A DNA stretch of 64,000 nt from Streptomyces hundungensis (lineage in GTDB: Bacteria > Actinomycetota > Actinomycetes > Streptomycetales > Streptomycetaceae): the NCBI RefSeq assembly GCF_003627815.1, contig NZ_CP032698.1:1922001-1986000 (forward strand). Direction: 5' to 3'. The notes beneath the pieces were generated by a model. It was not told the origin of the DNA and searched no databases. It saw nothing but the letters and a program-made list of their open reading frames with translations. The first letter of the stretch is position 1, and every line of letters begins with the position of its first letter. Of the stretch, positions 1-9,923 are shown piece after piece. The translations under genes were made by a program, and so were the position numbers.

Positions 1-2
1 GT

Positions 3-3000
3 CACGTGCGCCGCCTCGAAGTGCAGGCAGGTGAGCACAGCACCGTACTGGCCCTGTCGTGGGACGAGGTGACACGGCGTCGGTTTCTGATCGACGGCGC
101 CGCTTACCCGGTAAGCGTGCAGCACGCCCGGACGACCGACGGAGCGGTCTGGCGGGTGTACACGGCGCAAGTAACACCTCGCTCCGACTGGAAACGGAGC
201 CACAAGGCGCTGGGCTCGAGCATGCCCGTAAGCGTCGCGCTCCCCTTGGAGCGTGGAGCGAGCGGCAGTGTCCATGTCGGCCTGCCCGTCGCTCCTCTGG
301 ACGTGGCAGCTCGCGTTCACACCCAGTTCGACCCCGTTGCCAACCGCGAGGGTTTCGCCAGCAACCGTCTCAATGCGCAACTCGTCCCCGTGATCACCGA
401 TCTGTGGGCAGCCGGGGTGCGTGACGTCCTGGGGCGGGTGGATGCCTCCGCGTGGCATCTGATTCCGCTGCCCGCGCCCACGGGTTCCGCTCCGTCGAAC
501 CACCTCCAGGACCGGATCCATGCCGAGATGCTCACCCGCGCACGGCACTCACTGGCCGCCGAACTGACTCTGCCGGTCGCCGACGGCGGCTCCTGTCCCC
601 TGGCCGACCTCGCGGTGGAGGAGGATGCACTGTCGGGGGTACTGGACGGCCCCGAGGTTGCCCGGCTGAGCAAAACCCCCCACGCGCTGCCCGCAGCCGT
701 CCGCGACAGGGGCGGTCGCTGGCGTGAGGTCCTCGCGGACTGGCGAGCGGAGGGAGATGTACCCCTGCCTGCGGAGGTGCGGGTCACGGACGCGCTCGGA
801 CTGTTTTCCGACCCCGGATGGCAGGACATCGCGCGGCTCGTACGGCTTGCCGCAGTCGCGCTCGAAACGGGCCACGAACGCGTACTGGCGGATCGGCCGT
901 GTCTGGTCACCGCCGACGGACGTCGACTGCGGCCGGACCCGTCGGAGAACGCGTTCGCCGACACCTCCGGCGAGGCCACCGGCCCCCTGGATGTGCTGGG
1001 CGTCGTTGTGGACCTCCATCCCGCGTATGCCGAGGACAGTATCTGGGCGAAGACCGTCACCTCCTGGCTGGGCAGGCAGGACTGCCTGGTGCGGCGTGAC
1101 GACTCGACAGCCGTACTGAAGATCGTCTCCCGGCTCGGAAGAGCCGGCCGGACACTTGCCGACAGCGACGAAGTAACGGAAGCCGCACGGCTCGTGGCCC
1201 TACAGCGGGCACTCGGTGAGACACCCAAGAAGCTTCGCGACCGACTCGGCCCGGGCATCGGGCAGGCCGTCCTCCTCAGCGGCTTCGCCTACGACAGCGC
1301 GGGAACCAAACGGCCCCAGCGCGTGAAGCCCGGCGCTGCCTACCTCCCCCAGGCGCTGGAGACCGCGGACGGAGACCGGTTCGAGGTCGCGGCACGCAAG
1401 ACGCTCGGTCTTGTCTGGGTGCGACGCTCCTACGCGAAATCGCTGCTCTCCGCCGCCCAGGCGGGCGGTCTGAGCAGAACGGCCTTCCTGAGGTTGCTGG
1501 GCGTGGCAGACGCCCCCCGTCTCACTCCGGTGTGCCAGGTCAATTCTCGCGCCGACACCAAGAGTTACCCCGGCGATGCCCGGCTCGGCCTCGCCCAGGA
1601 ATGCAGATGGGCCGTCGCCGACAGGCGGATGGAGATGAGCGACGCGGGAGCCGACCACACCCTTGACGATCTGACCAGCGCCGACCTCTTCGCCGTCGTC
1701 AGAAACATCGCGGCCGAGAAGGACGTGGACGAAAGACGACGTCGCACAGCCGCCCTGCTGCGCACGCTCGCCGTGCCGCTGACCAGTTCGGACCAGGCCA
1801 TGGTCGCCATGGCCAAGGGCCACTACAAATGGAACGTCACGGGTGAGACGGCGGCCATCTGGGTGTGGCACCTGCGGAAGACGTCCTGGCTGGAAGACAG
1901 CCGGGGTCGGCTGCGACCACCGACCAAACTCACCCTGCGGACACCTGACACGGAAGCTCTCTACGGACCGGAGGATCCCGGATACCTGCACCCGGCGATC
2001 CACCAAGCCCTGATCACCCGCACAGAGGTCCTCACCGCTCTCGGCGTCTGCGGCGACCCCGACGTACCTCAGTTGATGGAGCGGCTGCGTGAGCTCCGGA
2101 GCCGGGGAGCCGATGTCGCCGATCAGGCGGATGCCGGGGTGCCGGACAGCCTGAGGGCGGAGGCGCTGCTGGTCTACCAGTCTCTGGTTCGGCGTCTGAC
2201 TCACCGTTCGACCGATGCACCGCAGGCCGCGGTGGAGCGGCAGGTACGGAGTGAGTTCCTCCACCAGGACCTCGTCCTGACCGACCAGGGTTGGATGCGG
2301 TCCGGTCAGTGCTTCCAAGGTCCGGCGATCCTTCGCGGGTTCCGTCCCTTTGCCCTGACCGGCGCGGATGTCGCTCCGCTTTGGCAGGTCCTGGGCATCC
2401 CCGAACCCGGGCTCGACGACCTCATCGACATTCTGAAGGACATCTCCGGCACCGGTACCGCTCCTGACGCCGAGCGCGAGTGGGTCATGCTCGAGGCTCT
2501 GCGCCGACTGCGGGACATGATTTCGTCCGACCGGGCGCCCCTGTCACCAGGACTCCAGAGCAGGCTGCGGAATCTGCCGCTGTGGACCACGGCCGGCTGG
2601 GTCAAAGGCAGGGGGCGAATGGCGTTCGCCGTGGCCGACTCCCGGGTCGAGCGGCTCTTGACGGACCGCCTGCCCCTGTGGAGGCCGGGAGGGAATGTGC
2701 AACAGTTCGCGGCACTGTTCGGATCGCTTCACGTCACACCTCTGGATGTCGCGGGTGCCCAAGTCACGTACGAGGGCCGCGGCGTCGATGACGCCGGTAT
2801 CCCGGCATTGGACCAGCCCTTCGACACGAGCCTCACGGAGGATTTCAGGCGGGGCGTCGCCGCGCTTCAGGACCTTCTGGTGCGCAACGAGCCCGAGATG
2901 GCGGAGGCTTTCACCGGCTGGGCCTGGCTGGCGGGCCTGGACGTCCGGCTACTCCCCGGGCTGCGGATCCGCCTCGAACCAGGCGACGTCTACGAGCCCG

Positions 3001-4016
3001 TCGAGCTGCCCGTCGACGCCCAGATCGACCGCGGCCGCAACACCTTGTTCCTCAACTCGCCTATGGCTCTGACCACCAAAGCAGGCGCGGGTGCGGCCAT
3101 CGCCGTCCACTTCGCCGCGGAACGGTCGCGCGTAGGTCACAGCTGGCGAGACGTGTGGGAGGAACATCTGGTGGAAACCGCGGCAGGGGCCGCGCTCACA
3201 TCAGCAGGGCATCGGGAACGCGAGGAACGGCAGCGGCTCGCCGAACAACTAAGCCGGCGTTCCCAGTTGCCCCCCGTCGTTCCGATGGCACACGGGAAGA
3301 CGACTGCTCGGCGAGGCACGAGCACCGGCTCGGCCATTCCTGCGAGCCCGATCGTCACCGTCCCACCACCCCGCGATGAAGCCGGACGACAGGCCGACCC
3401 ACAGAACGCATTCGTGGCGCGCCCCCTTGTGGACGCCGCAGCTTTCGACGCGCTGCCCGGCAAGGTGACCCACACCGGAACTCCGTCTGCACCGGACACC
3501 ACTCACACCACTCCTGCCCCCCGAACCACAGGACCCTCGTCACGCCCACATGGGACCCCACTCCCCCAGCCGAGGCCCGGAGGGGCCCCGCCTCGCAGCC
3601 GGCCCGTACCGCTCGAATACACAGACCACGAGAAGGAGGAGCTCGTCATCCACGCGCTCCGTCGGGTGCTGCGCGAGCGAGGCATCGAACTGTACGACCA
3701 GCGCGGGGCGTCGGGCGTGGGCGCGGACCTCGATGACTCGACCGGGCGCTTTTACGAGATCAAGGCTCACGGGAATGATGTACCGGGCGAACTGACGCTG
3801 ACACGCTCGGAGTTCGTACGGGCGTGGTCCGAAGGCGAGAACTACACGCTCGTGATCGCCTCTCATTTGAAGGATGGCGCAGGGAACCCGACCCTTCGCC
3901 TGGTGAATGACCCCGTGCACCGCTTCGAGGTCGAACCGACATCGGATGTCCGCCTCAAGGGTGTGCGAGACATGTCCGTGGAGTCGACTGTGTACGAGTG
4001 GCCCAGCAGGGAGTAG
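3..4016 (+). CDS. GHKL-ATPase-like giant protein with C-terminal DUF3883 (NO VEIN) domain, 5' partial
   Basis: The reading frame is open to the left edge of the window, so the true start and probably an N-terminal Hsp90-like (sacsin-type) ATPase domain lie outside; the first start codon inside the window is GTG at 6. The first ~150 visible residues (LPLERGASGSVHVGLPV, then FDPVANREGFASNRLN) resemble the segment that follows the ATPase core in sacsin-like bacterial proteins. About 1000 residues of all-purpose middle region follow without a motif I recognise. After a Pro/Thr-rich linker (~1070-1200) the last ~120 residues match DUF3883, with GVGADLDDS and FYEIKAHG giving a D...E-x-K arrangement like that of Mrr/PD-(D/E)XK nucleases. 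Such GHKL plus DUF3883 proteins are often seen in defence islands; a role against foreign DNA is inference. The 145 bp to the next gene look empty. Confidence 0.75.
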   Translation, partial: HVRRLEVQAGEHSTVLALSWDEVTRRRFLIDGAAYPVSVQHARTTDGAVWRVYTAQVTPRSDWKRSHKALGSSMPVSVALPLERGASGSVHVGLPVAPLDVAARVHTQFDPVANREGFASNRLNAQLVPVITDLWAAGVRDVLGRVDASAWHLIPLPAPTGSAPSNHLQDRIHAEMLTRARHSLAAELTLPVADGGSCPLADLAVEEDALSGVLDGPEVARLSKTPHALPAAVRDRGGRWREVLADWRAEGDVPLPAEVRVTDALGLFSDPGWQDIARLVRLAAVALETGHERVLADRPCLVTADGRRLRPDPSENAFADTSGEATGPLDVLGVVVDLHPAYAEDSIWAKTVTSWLGRQDCLVRRDDSTAVLKIVSRLGRAGRTLADSDEVTEAARLVALQRALGETPKKLRDRLGPGIGQAVLLSGFAYDSAGTKRPQRVKPGAAYLPQALETADGDRFEVAARKTLGLVWVRRSYAKSLLSAAQAGGLSRTAFLRLLGVADAPRLTPVCQVNSRADTKSYPGDARLGLAQECRWAVADRRMEMSDAGADHTLDDLTSADLFAVVRNIAAEKDVDERRRRTAALLRTLAVPLTSSDQAMVAMAKGHYKWNVTGETAAIWVWHLRKTSWLEDSRGRLRPPTKLTLRTPDTEALYGPEDPGYLHPAIHQALITRTEVLTALGVCGDPDVPQLMERLRELRSRGADVADQADAGVPDSLRAEALLVYQSLVRRLTHRSTDAPQAAVERQVRSEFLHQDLVLTDQGWMRSGQCFQGPAILRGFRPFALTGADVAPLWQVLGIPEPGLDDLIDILKDISGTGTAPDAEREWVMLEALRRLRDMISSDRAPLSPGLQSRLRNLPLWTTAGWVKGRGRMAFAVADSRVERLLTDRLPLWRPGGNVQQFAALFGSLHVTPLDVAGAQVTYEGRGVDDAGIPALDQPFDTSLTEDFRRGVAALQDLLVRNEPEMAEAFTGWAWLAGLDVRLLPGLRIRLEPGDVYEPVELPVDAQIDRGRNTLFLNSPMALTTKAGAGAAIAVHFAAERSRVGHSWRDVWEEHLVETAAGAALTSAGHREREERQRLAEQLSRRSQLPPVVPMAHGKTTARRGTSTGSAIPASPIVTVPPPRDEAGRQADPQNAFVARPLVDAAAFDALPGKVTHTGTPSAPDTTHTTPAPRTTGPSSRPHGTPLPQPRPGGAPPRSRPVPLEYTDHEKEELVIHALRRVLRERGIELYDQRGASGVGADLDDSTGRFYEIKAHGNDVPGELTLTRSEFVRAWSEGENYTLVIASHLKDGAGNPTLRLVNDPVHRFEVEPTSDVRLKGVRDMSVESTVYEWPSRE

Positions 4017-4161
4017 CACACTCGCTCCGCCCTGATCGGGCAGTGCGGCATTGACTTGCGGATGCGCTTCGAGCGCATACCCGATCCACTTGTGAACACC
4101 GCACCGGAAACCCGTCCCCCCGGCGCCGTTGCCCCCGCGAACGCGCGGGTAGCGTGGAGGC

Positions 4162-5034
4162 ATGGACGAGGTCGGCACCCAGGACAGGGAACCCCCCGCC
4201 GAGGATCGGGGCTTTCCCTCGTTTCAGGCGGCGCGGTGCGGTGGGATCGGCGAGTTGGACGGTCGGCTCACCGGGTGCCGGGCCTGTCCTCGGCTGGTGG
4301 CCTGGCGCGAGGAGGTCGCGGCGACGAAGCGGGCCGCCTTCCGGGACTGGGAGTACTGGGGCAGGCCGGTGCCGGGGTTCGGCCCGCACGACGCGCCGCT
4401 GGTCGTGGTCGGGCTCGCTCCGGCCGCGCACGGCGGCAACCGGACGGGCCGGATGTTCACCGGTGACGCCTCGGGGGACTTTCTCTTCGCGGCCCTGCAC
4501 GCCGTGGGCCTCGCCTCTCAGCCCACGGCCACCGCGCCCGACGACGGCCTGGAGCTGTACGGGGTCAGGGTGACCTCCCCCGTGCACTGCGCTCCCCCCG
4601 AGAACAAGCCGACCCCCGCCGAGCGGGACACGTGCCGGCCGTGGCTGGCGGCCGAGATCGGGCTGCTGAACCCTCGGGCCATCGTCGTCCTGGGGGCCTT
4701 CGGCTGGCAGACGCTCCTACCGGTCCTCGCCGACGCGGGCTGGCAACTGCCGCGCCCCCGGCCCCGGTTCGGCCACAAGACCGTGGTGACGCTGCGCCGC
4801 GCCGAGCCCGACGCGGCGCGTCCGGCGGCAGGCGGCGCCCGGGGTGAGGGCCCCGGCCGGGACGTGGCCGACGAGCTCCATGTGATCGGCTGCTACCACC
4901 CCAGCCAGCGCAACACCTTCACCGGCCGCCTCACCCCTCCCATGCTCGTGGACCTCCTCCACCAGGCCGCGGACCTGGCCGGCTTGGACGCCCACCCCTC
5001 CCCCGCGCCGGACTTCGGCACGGATCGGCACTGA
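4162..5034 (+). CDS. Family 5 uracil-DNA glycosylase (UDGb type)
   Basis: Removes uracil and related deaminated bases from DNA in base excision repair. The 290-residue protein shows the UDGb signature: active-site motif GLAPAAHGGNRTGRMFTGD (84-102) and a second motif HPSQRNTFTGRL near the C-terminus, plus four cysteines (C39, C42, C143, C158) spaced as the ligands of the 4Fe-4S cluster in family 4/5 enzymes. Length is slightly above the usual 220-260 because of an N-terminal extension and a Gly/Ala-rich insert before the second motif. The ATG at 4162 has a GGAGG only one base upstream, so the start is not certain. The last 24 codons are part of a 111-bp tandem duplication. It is convergent with the kdp operon and seems to stand alone. 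Confidence 0.9.
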   Translation: MDEVGTQDREPPAEDRGFPSFQAARCGGIGELDGRLTGCRACPRLVAWREEVAATKRAAFRDWEYWGRPVPGFGPHDAPLVVVGLAPAAHGGNRTGRMFTGDASGDFLFAALHAVGLASQPTATAPDDGLELYGVRVTSPVHCAPPENKPTPAERDTCRPWLAAEIGLLNPRAIVVLGAFGWQTLLPVLADAGWQLPRPRPRFGHKTVVTLRRAEPDAARPAAGGARGEGPGRDVADELHVIGCYHPSQRNTFTGRLTPPMLVDLLHQAADLAGLDAHPSPAPDFGTDRH

Positions 5035-5184
5035 CCCGTCCCCACCCTCGCGAGCCCGCCACCGCACGGCCCGCAGGCCGCGGACCTGGCCGGCTTGGAC
5101 GCCCACCCCTCCCCCGCACCGCGCTTCGGCACGGATCGGCACTGACCCGCCCTCGCCCCTGCGAGCCCGCCCCCGCACGGCCCT
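4963..5184 (+). repeat. 111-bp imperfect tandem duplication of the glycosylase 3' end
   Basis: Unit 1 is 4963-5073 and unit 2 is 5074-5184. Each begins CAGGCCGCGGACCTGGCC and contains the coding sequence for the C-terminal tail GLDAHPSP...DRH, the TGA stop and about 39 bp of 3' flank. The unit length is 37 codons exactly, and unit 2 keeps the same frame and its own TGA. The copies differ at a handful of positions, so the duplication is not brand new. A further partial CCCCGCACGGC motif recurs twice before kdpC. Confidence 0.9.
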
Positions 5185-5218
5185 CGCGAGTCGACACGGC
5201 CCCGCCCCCGCACGGCGC

Positions 5219-5893
5219 TCACCCCCGCACGAGCGCCCCCAGCGCCACATTCAGCTTGAGGACGTTCACCCCCGGCTCGCCCAGGAAGCCGAGGATGCGC
5301 GGGTGGGTGTTCTCGGTGACCAGGGTTTCCACCTGTCGCACGTCCAGGTGGTTCTTCTCGGCGACGCGGCGGGCCTGGAGTTTCGCGTACGCCGGGGAGA
5401 TGTCGGGGTCCAGACCCGAGCCGGAGGAGGTGACCGCGTCGGCGGGGACGTCGGCCGGGGTCACCGGGTGGCCGGGGGTCGAATTGTCCCTCACCACCGC
5501 CTCCTTGGCCTGCTCGACCTGAGCGATCAGCTTCTCGTTGTCGGCGGCCAGGTTGGTCGCGCCGGACACCAGGAGCTGGTGGCCGGTGTTGAGGGTGTTC
5601 GTGCCGAGCCCGTGCGAGGGGCGGGGCTGGAACCACCTCAGGTCCGGCGCCGGGGTCTCCTCGGGGTCGGCCGGGTTCTTCTTCGGAAGGTTGTACGTCT
5701 GGCCGATCAGGGCCGAACCCACCACTCTGCCATCGGACTTGACCTCGGAGCCATTGGCCTTGTCGGCGAAGGCCACCTGGGCGATCCCGGTGACAAGCAG
5801 CGGGTAGATCACCCCGCACACCAGGGTCAGGACCAGCAGGGCGCGCAGGCCCGCGCCGAGCAACCGGGCCGTGTTCGTCACTGAGTTGTTCAT
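5219..5893 (-). CDS. kdpC: Potassium-transporting ATPase subunit KdpC
   Basis: Small single-pass subunit of the high-affinity K+ pump KdpFABC, thought to stabilise nucleotide binding by KdpB. The 224-residue protein has one N-terminal membrane helix (about residues 10-36) and the family blocks YPLLVTGIAQ, GSALIGQ, WFQPRPS, SGSGLDPDISP and LGFLGEPGVNVLKLN. The start chosen is ATG at 5893 (MNNSVTN), directly after the kdpB stop at 5913 with a purine-rich stretch between; a longer frame upstream overlaps kdpB and lacks family similarity. It is the last gene of the operon; the duplicated tail of the facing glycosylase lies just beyond its stop. Confidence 0.96.
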   Translation of the reverse strand: MNNSVTNTARLLGAGLRALLVLTLVCGVIYPLLVTGIAQVAFADKANGSEVKSDGRVVGSALIGQTYNLPKKNPADPEETPAPDLRWFQPRPSHGLGTNTLNTGHQLLVSGATNLAADNEKLIAQVEQAKEAVVRDNSTPGHPVTPADVPADAVTSSGSGLDPDISPAYAKLQARRVAEKNHLDVRQVETLVTENTHPRILGFLGEPGVNVLKLNVALGALVRG

Positions 5894-5912
5894 GGGGAGC
5901 AGCGCCTTTCGC

Positions 5913-8051
5913 TCAACGCAGGCCGGGGATGAGGGAGATGAGGAGGTCGATGGCCTTGATGCCGAGGAAGGGGGTGACCAGGCCGCCGAGCCCGTAGATC
6001 CCGAGGTTGCGGCGGAGCAGCCGGTCGGCACTGGTCGGCCGGTACCGTACGCCCTTGAGGGCCAGCGGCACCAGGGCGATGATCACCAGCGCGTTGAAGA
6101 CGACCGCCGAGAGGATGGCCGTCTCGGGGCTGTGCAGGCCCATGATGTTGAGCTTGTCCAGGCCCGGGTAGACCACCGCGAACATCGCGGGGATGATCGC
6201 GAAGTACTTGGCCACGTCATTGGCGATGGAGAAGGTCGTCAACGCCCCCCGGGTGATGAGGAGTTGCTTGCCGATCTCGACGATCTCGATGAGTTTCGTC
6301 GGGTTGGAGTCGAGGTCGACCATGTTGCCGGCCTCCTTCGCGGCCGACGTACCGGTGTTCATCGCCACCCCGACGTCCGCCTGGGCCAGCGCCGGGGCGT
6401 CGTTGGTGCCGTCGCCGGTCATCGCGACCAGCTTGCCGCCGGCCTGCTCCCGCTTGATGAGCGCCATCTTGTCCTCGGGCGTGGCCTCCGCGAGGAAGTC
6501 GTCCACGCCCGCCTCCTCGGCGATCGCCTTCGCGGTCAGCGGGTTGTCGCCGGTGATCATGACCGTTCGGATGCCCATGCGGCGCAGCTCGTCGAACCGC
6601 TCCCGCATCCCCTCCTTGACGACGTCCTTGAGGTGGATGACGCCGAGCACCCGCGCGCCGTCCGCGTCCTCCACCGCCACGAGCAGCGGTGTGCCGCCGG
6701 CCTGGGAAATCCGGTCGGTGACCGCCTGGGCGTCCGGTGCGACCCGTCCGCCCCGCTCCGTCACCCAGGCGAGGACCGAACCGGCCGCGCCCTTGCGGAC
6801 CTTGCGGCCGTCCACGTCCACGCCGGACATCCGGGTCTGGGCGGTGAAGGCCACCCACTGTGCCCCGGCCAGCTCGCCCTGATGGCGCTCGCGCAGCCCG
6901 TACGCCTCCTTGGCTAGCACCACGACGGAGCGGCCCTCGGGTGTCTCGTCGGCGAGCGAGGAGAGCTGGGCCGCGTCCGCGATCTCGGCCCGGATGGCGC
7001 CGCCGACCGGCACGAACTCCGAGGCCTGGCGGTTGCCCAGGGTGATGGTGCCGGTCTTGTCGAGGAGCAGCGTCGAGACGTCGCCCGCCGCCTCGACCGC
7101 CCTGCCGGACATCGCCAGGACGTTGCGCTGGACCAGGCGGTCCATGCCCGCGATGCCGATCGCCGAGAGCAGGGCGCCGATGGTGGTCGGGATCAGACAG
7201 ACCAGCAGCGCGGTCAGCACGATCATGGACTGCTCGGCCTTCGCGTACAGGGCGAAGGGCTGGAGGGTGACGACCGCGAGCAGGAAGACGATGGTGAGGG
7301 ACGCCAGGAGGATGTTGAGGGCGATCTCGTTCGGGGTCTTCTGCCGGGCCGCGCCCTCGACCAGATTGATCATCCGGTCGATGAACGTCTCCCCCGGCCT
7401 GGTCGTGATCTTGATGACGACACGGTCGGAGAGCACCTTGGTGCCGCCCGTCACCGCACTGCGGTCACCGCCCGACTCCCGGATGACCGGGGCCGATTCA
7501 CCGGTGATCGCCGACTCGTCGACGGAGGCCACGCCCTCGACCACGTCGCCGTCGCCCGGGATGACGTCACCCGCTTCGCAGACGACCAGGTCACCGATCC
7601 CGAGCTCCGCGCCGGGGACCTCCTCCTCGCGACCGCCGTTCAGACGGCGGGCGACGGTGTCGGTCTTGGCCTTGCGCAGGGTGTCCGCCTGCGCCTTGCC
7701 GCGGCCCTCGGCGACGGCCTCCGCCAGGTTGGCGAAGAGCGTCGTGAGCCACAGCCACCCGGCGATCGCCCAGCCGAACCAGTCCCCCGGATTCTTGAGG
7801 GCGAGCACGGTGGTGAGCACCGACCCGATCTCCACCACGAACATGACCGGGGACTTGACCATGACGCGCGGGTCGAGCTTGCGGACCGCGTCGGGGAACG
7901 ACGTGAGCAACTGCTTCGGGTCGAACAGGCCGGCCCCGACCCGGCCGGCTCCGGGCCCTGGCCCTCCGGGTACGTCGGAGTGGGGGGCGCGGGTGGGTGT
8001 GGCGATGGACATGGAGCCGGGCCCCTCGGGGTTCTTCGTGTGGGTGGTCAT
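5913..8051 (-). CDS. kdpB: Potassium-transporting ATPase catalytic subunit KdpB (P-type ATPase)
   Basis: Hydrolyses ATP to drive K+ uptake through KdpA. The 712-residue protein shows the phosphorylation motif DKTGT with D331, the actuator motif TGES (183-186), the hinge [10 protein letters not shown] and the KdpB-specific membrane segment [21 protein letters not shown]. The N-terminus carries about 25 extra Gly/Pro-rich residues compared with the enterobacterial protein; a second candidate start, ATG (M14), lies inside this extension. The ATG at 8051 overlaps the kdpA stop by four bases (ATGA), which implies translational coupling. Essential motifs are intact. Confidence 0.97.
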   Translation of the reverse strand: MTTHTKNPEGPGSMSIATPTRAPHSDVPGGPGPGAGRVGAGLFDPKQLLTSFPDAVRKLDPRVMVKSPVMFVVEIGSVLTTVLALKNPGDWFGWAIAGWLWLTTLFANLAEAVAEGRGKAQADTLRKAKTDTVARRLNGGREEEVPGAELGIGDLVVCEAGDVIPGDGDVVEGVASVDESAITGESAPVIRESGGDRSAVTGGTKVLSDRVVIKITTRPGETFIDRMINLVEGAARQKTPNEIALNILLASLTIVFLLAVVTLQPFALYAKAEQSMIVLTALLVCLIPTTIGALLSAIGIAGMDRLVQRNVLAMSGRAVEAAGDVSTLLLDKTGTITLGNRQASEFVPVGGAIRAEIADAAQLSSLADETPEGRSVVVLAKEAYGLRERHQGELAGAQWVAFTAQTRMSGVDVDGRKVRKGAAGSVLAWVTERGGRVAPDAQAVTDRISQAGGTPLLVAVEDADGARVLGVIHLKDVVKEGMRERFDELRRMGIRTVMITGDNPLTAKAIAEEAGVDDFLAEATPEDKMALIKREQAGGKLVAMTGDGTNDAPALAQADVGVAMNTGTSAAKEAGNMVDLDSNPTKLIEIVEIGKQLLITRGALTTFSIANDVAKYFAIIPAMFAVVYPGLDKLNIMGLHSPETAILSAVVFNALVIIALVPLALKGVRYRPTSADRLLRRNLGIYGLGGLVTPFLGIKAIDLLISLIPGLR

Positions 8052-9745
8052 GAGGCGAGGCCTTCCGCGAGCGGGCCGAGGGCCAGCGCCGGGAAGTAGG
8101 TGAGACCGGCGACGATCATCACGGTGGCGACCAACAGGCCGGTGAACAAAGGCTTGTTGGTGCGCAGGGTGCCCGCCGTCTCCGGTATCGGCTGCTGCTC
8201 GGCGAGCGAACCCGCGAGGGCGAGGACGAACACCATGGGGACGAACCGGCCGAGCAGCATGACGAGCCCGATGCTGGTGTTGAACCAGGGGGTGTTCGCG
8301 TTCAGCCCGGCGAAGGCGGAGCCGTTGTTGTTGGCGCCCGAGGTGTAGGCGTACAGGACCTCGGAGAAGCCGTGCGCGCCCCCGTTCGTCATCGAGGTCA
8401 GGGTGGACGGCATCGCCATCGCGACGGCCGTGAAGGTGAGGACGAGTGCCGGGGTGATGAGGATGTAGCAGGCCGCGAACTTGATCTCGCGGGTGCCTAT
8501 CTTCTTGCCGAGGTATTCCGGCGTACGCCCCACCATCAGGCCCGCGACGAACACCGCGATGATCGCCATGATCAGCATGCCGTAGAGCCCGGATCCGGTG
8601 CCGCCGGGGGCGATCTCGCCGAGCTGCATGCCCAGCATGGTGAGGCCGCCGCCGAAGCCGGTGAACGAGGAGTGGAAGGCGTCCACCGCGCCGGTGGAGG
8701 TGAGGGTGGTGGCCACCGCGAAGATCGAGGACCCGCCGATGCCGAACCGGTTCTCCTTGCCCTCCATGGCTCCGCCCGCGGCGGTGAGCGCGGGGCCGCC
8801 GTGGTGGTACTCGGTCCACATCATCAGGGCGGTGAAGCAGACCCAGATGGTCACCATGGTGGCGAGGATCGCGTAACCCTGCTTCACCGAGCCGACCATC
8901 GTGCCGAACGTACGGGTCAGCGCGAACGGGATGACCAGGATCAGGAAGACCTCGAAGAGGTTGGAGAAGCCGTTGGGGTTCTCGAAGGGGTGCGCGGAGT
9001 TGGCGTTGAAGTAGCCGCCACCGTTGGTGCCGAGCTCCTTGATCGCTTCCTGGGAGGCGACCGCGCCGCCGTTCCACTGCTGCGAGCCGCCCATGAACTG
9101 GCCGACCTCGTGGATCCCGGAGAAGTTCTGGATGGCTCCGCACGCGACCAGGACGACCGCGCCGATCAACGAAAGGGGCAGCAGGACGCGGACCGTGCCG
9201 CGCACCAGATCGCACCAGAAGTTGCCGAGCGCGCCGGCGTCCGCCGCGCCCGGACGGGACGCTCCCGCGACCCGGGAGTGCGCGAAGCCTCGCACCAGAG
9301 CGACGGCGACGGCGATGCCGACGGCCGCGGACACGAAGTTCTGCACCGCGAGACCGCCGGTCTGCACCAGGTGCCCCATCGTCTGCTCGCCCGCGTACGA
9401 CTGCCAGTTGGTGTTGGCGACGAAGGAGGCGGCCGTGTTGAAGGCCTGGTCCGCCGGGATGGAGACGAAGCCGAGCGATCCGGGCAGCGAGCCTTGCAGA
9501 CGCTGCATCAGATAGAGGAAGAGGAGGCTCACCGCGGAGAAGGCGAGGACACCGCGCAGATAGGCGGGCCAGCGCATCTCGGTGGCGGGGTTGGCGCCGA
9601 TCGCCCGGTAGATCCACTTCTCGACGCGCAGGTGCCGGTCGCTGGAGTAGACCCGGGCCAGATGATCGCCCAGCGGACGGTATGCCAGGCCCAGCGCCAC
9701 GGCCAGGGCCAGGAACTGGAGCACGCCGGCAACAACAGGAGACAT
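8048..9745 (-). CDS. kdpA: Potassium-transporting ATPase channel subunit KdpA
   Basis: Forms the K+-selective pathway of the Kdp pump; it belongs to the Trk/Ktr/HKT superfamily with four pore loops. The 565-residue polytopic protein includes the conserved segments [17 protein letters not shown] (first pore loop) and [21 protein letters not shown] (second), which carry selectivity-filter residues, and [12 protein letters not shown] near the fourth. Length is normal for the family. ATG at 9745 lies eight bases after the kdpF stop and the stop overlaps kdpB by four bases, so all subunits are probably made from one transcript. Confidence 0.97.
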   Translation of the reverse strand: MSPVVAGVLQFLALAVALGLAYRPLGDHLARVYSSDRHLRVEKWIYRAIGANPATEMRWPAYLRGVLAFSAVSLLFLYLMQRLQGSLPGSLGFVSIPADQAFNTAASFVANTNWQSYAGEQTMGHLVQTGGLAVQNFVSAAVGIAVAVALVRGFAHSRVAGASRPGAADAGALGNFWCDLVRGTVRVLLPLSLIGAVVLVACGAIQNFSGIHEVGQFMGGSQQWNGGAVASQEAIKELGTNGGGYFNANSAHPFENPNGFSNLFEVFLILVIPFALTRTFGTMVGSVKQGYAILATMVTIWVCFTALMMWTEYHHGGPALTAAGGAMEGKENRFGIGGSSIFAVATTLTSTGAVDAFHSSFTGFGGGLTMLGMQLGEIAPGGTGSGLYGMLIMAIIAVFVAGLMVGRTPEYLGKKIGTREIKFAACYILITPALVLTFTAVAMAMPSTLTSMTNGGAHGFSEVLYAYTSGANNNGSAFAGLNANTPWFNTSIGLVMLLGRFVPMVFVLALAGSLAEQQPIPETAGTLRTNKPLFTGLLVATVMIVAGLTYFPALALGPLAEGLAS

Positions 9746-9753
9746 GGTGGCGC

Positions 9754-9843
9754 TCAGAACCTCTCCGGGTACACAAGGGCGAGGACGAGGTAACCCAGCA
9801 GGGCGACGGCCACGATCAGACCGACGATGTTCTCGGCAGTCAC
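9754..9843 (-). CDS. kdpF: Potassium-transporting ATPase small subunit KdpF
   Basis: A 29-residue single-helix peptide starting at GTG (9843) and ending YPERF. The central hydrophobic run [21 protein letters not shown] and the PERF ending are typical of KdpF, the lipid-like subunit that stabilises the complex. It is too short for ordinary gene callers. Its start codon overlaps the stop of the micro-ORF upstream (GTGA) and kdpA begins eight bases after its own stop, giving the order micro-ORF, kdpF, A, B, C. Confidence 0.93.
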   Translation of the reverse strand: MTAENIVGLIVAVALLGYLVLALVYPERF

Positions 9844-9923
9844 AGCTTGGCCACCCCCTTGGCGATGAGCGCCACCAGCGCGAAGACCGCGACCGTGGTG
9901 ACGACGAAGGCCAGATCGGCCAT
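9840..9923 (-). CDS. 27-residue hydrophobic membrane micro-protein heading the kdp operon
   Basis: ATG at 9923 is preceded by a good ribosome site, GAGGAG, six bases away. The product, beginning [13 protein letters not shown] and ending AKGVAKL, is essentially one membrane helix with a positively charged tail. Its stop codon overlaps the kdpF start by four bases, so the coupling GTGA continues up the operon. I recognise similar short peptides before kdpF in Streptomyces but know no function; an accessory subunit of the pump or a leader that couples kdpF translation are both possible. Confidence 0.75.
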   Translation of the reverse strand: MADLAFVVTTVAVFALVALIAKGVAKL

